A DNA stretch of 64,000 bases, from NCBI GenBank assembly GCA_964415675.1, contig CAYQBG010000018.1, positions 7,332-71,331 of the forward strand. Direction: 5' to 3'. The notes under the pieces are model-generated. The model saw nothing but the letters and a program-made list of their open reading frames with translations, searched no databases and was not told the DNA's origin. Within the stretch, counting starts at the first letter, position 1, and each line of letters opens with the position of its first letter. Positions 63,882-64,000 of this stretch are shown piece by piece. The position numbers were made by a program, and so were the translations under genes. Source of the stretch: UBA5336 sp964415675 (lineage in GTDB: Bacteria > Pseudomonadota > Alphaproteobacteria > Caulobacterales > Hyphomonadaceae).

Positions 63882-64000
63882 TTCCGGCCCTGCTAAGATA
63901 TATCCGGGTTGTTGTTCAGGCCGCTTTTCTGAGTTCGGTTTCCTTTCCGTATGCCTCGTCGGGCGTCGCCCTGCCAAGGGCCGAGTGTGGCCGCTGGCGA
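63882..64000 (-). mobile_element. End of a second IS3-family element, split by the first (partial)
   Basis: If the inserted IS and one AGTT copy are removed, the flanks join as TGTACAGTTTTCCGGCCCTG, which looks like an IS3-type terminus beginning TG at 62666. A transposase C-terminus on the minus strand lies 34 bases inside. I infer that the first element landed about nine bases inside the end of this older element, which continues beyond the window. Confidence 0.55.
63916..64000 (-). CDS. IS3-family transposase, C-terminal end (partial)
   Basis: The last 27 residues read RPHSALGRATPDEAYGKETE then LRKAA and stop, the usual end of an IS3-family OrfB (RPHSALG(R/Y)xTPxEAY). The gene enters from beyond the right edge of the window. 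It is clearly different from the OrfB at 63042 (whose end reads RPHSSLDGLTPREY), so it is another element. Confidence 0.88.
   Translation of the reverse strand, partial: RQRPHSALGRATPDEAYGKETELRKAA

Overview
The window looks like chromosomal DNA of a GC-rich alphaproteobacterium, most likely a stalked or budding marine type (Caulobacterales / Hyphomonadaceae-Maricaulaceae). This is an inference from gene content: Tad pili, TonB-dependent receptors, three-gene pnt, trpE-trpG next to a PpiD-like chaperone, tpiA-secG-pyrG, and lipid A/Kdo genes. No rRNA, tRNA or CRISPR was seen. Most of the window is dense, ordinary chromosome with many ATGA overlaps. The last 1.5 kb is a mobile-element boundary.

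Layout. 1-2.4 kb: two acyl-CoA dehydrogenases (the first cut by the window edge) and an exported acidic beta-rich protein. 2.4-5.4 kb: proton-translocating transhydrogenase pntAA-pntAB-pntB. 5.4-9.0 kb: a two-gene unit of unknown role encoding a 1015-residue predicted outer-membrane protein with stalk-like and Cna-B/SdrD-like domains, plus a small exported partner. 9.4-11.8 kb: a membrane GGDEF-EAL protein. 11.8-15.8 kb: lpxL-lpxK-waaA and a DUF374 acyltransferase-like gene, all overlapping. 16.0-23.0 kb: Tad pilus assembly genes cpaB-cpaC-(small lipoprotein)-cpaE-cpaF-tadB-tadC, without pilin or prepilin peptidase. 23.0-26.0 kb: sulfur amino acid operon (cysK-like, sseA, metC-like).

26.1-29.0 kb is the most interesting operon. 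A promoter resembling those of RpoE/ChrR (ECF11) sigma factors precedes a ChrR-like cupin protein whose anti-sigma domain has lost its zinc cysteines, then a DUF6134-like exported protein, then an iron-sulfur photolyase of the CryB/PhrB type. This suggests a singlet-oxygen or photo-oxidative stress unit. 29-31.2 kb: DsbA-like oxidoreductase and an M48 protease with TPRs. 31.3-35.0 kb: ferric-iron ABC transporter fbpABC with a Fur-like box. 35.2-38 kb: a small unknown gene, thiO and an acyl-CoA dehydrogenase. 38-41.9 kb: ppiD-trpE-trpG. 42-45.3 kb: tpiA, secG, pyrG, rpmF. 45.4-47.5 kb: rnhA, a membrane protein and thrB.

47.7-52.9 kb: a tandem (double) TetR regulator divergent from a TonB-dependent receptor and a lipoprotein MptpB-like phosphatase, ending near a 41-bp palindrome. 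53.2-60.4 kb: SulP transporter, universal stress protein, an exported protein with a TonB C-terminal-type domain at its N-terminus, and a P2-type cation ATPase. 60.5-62.2 kb: two exported phosphate-ester enzymes (family I pyrophosphatase and a divergent calcineurin-like phosphoesterase).

62.4-64 kb: a displaced 5' fragment of dusA, a known attachment site of integrating elements, marks the probable edge of a genomic island. An IS3-family (IS407-like) element with a 4-bp target duplication sits just beyond it, apparently inserted into the end of an older IS3-family element that runs off the window.
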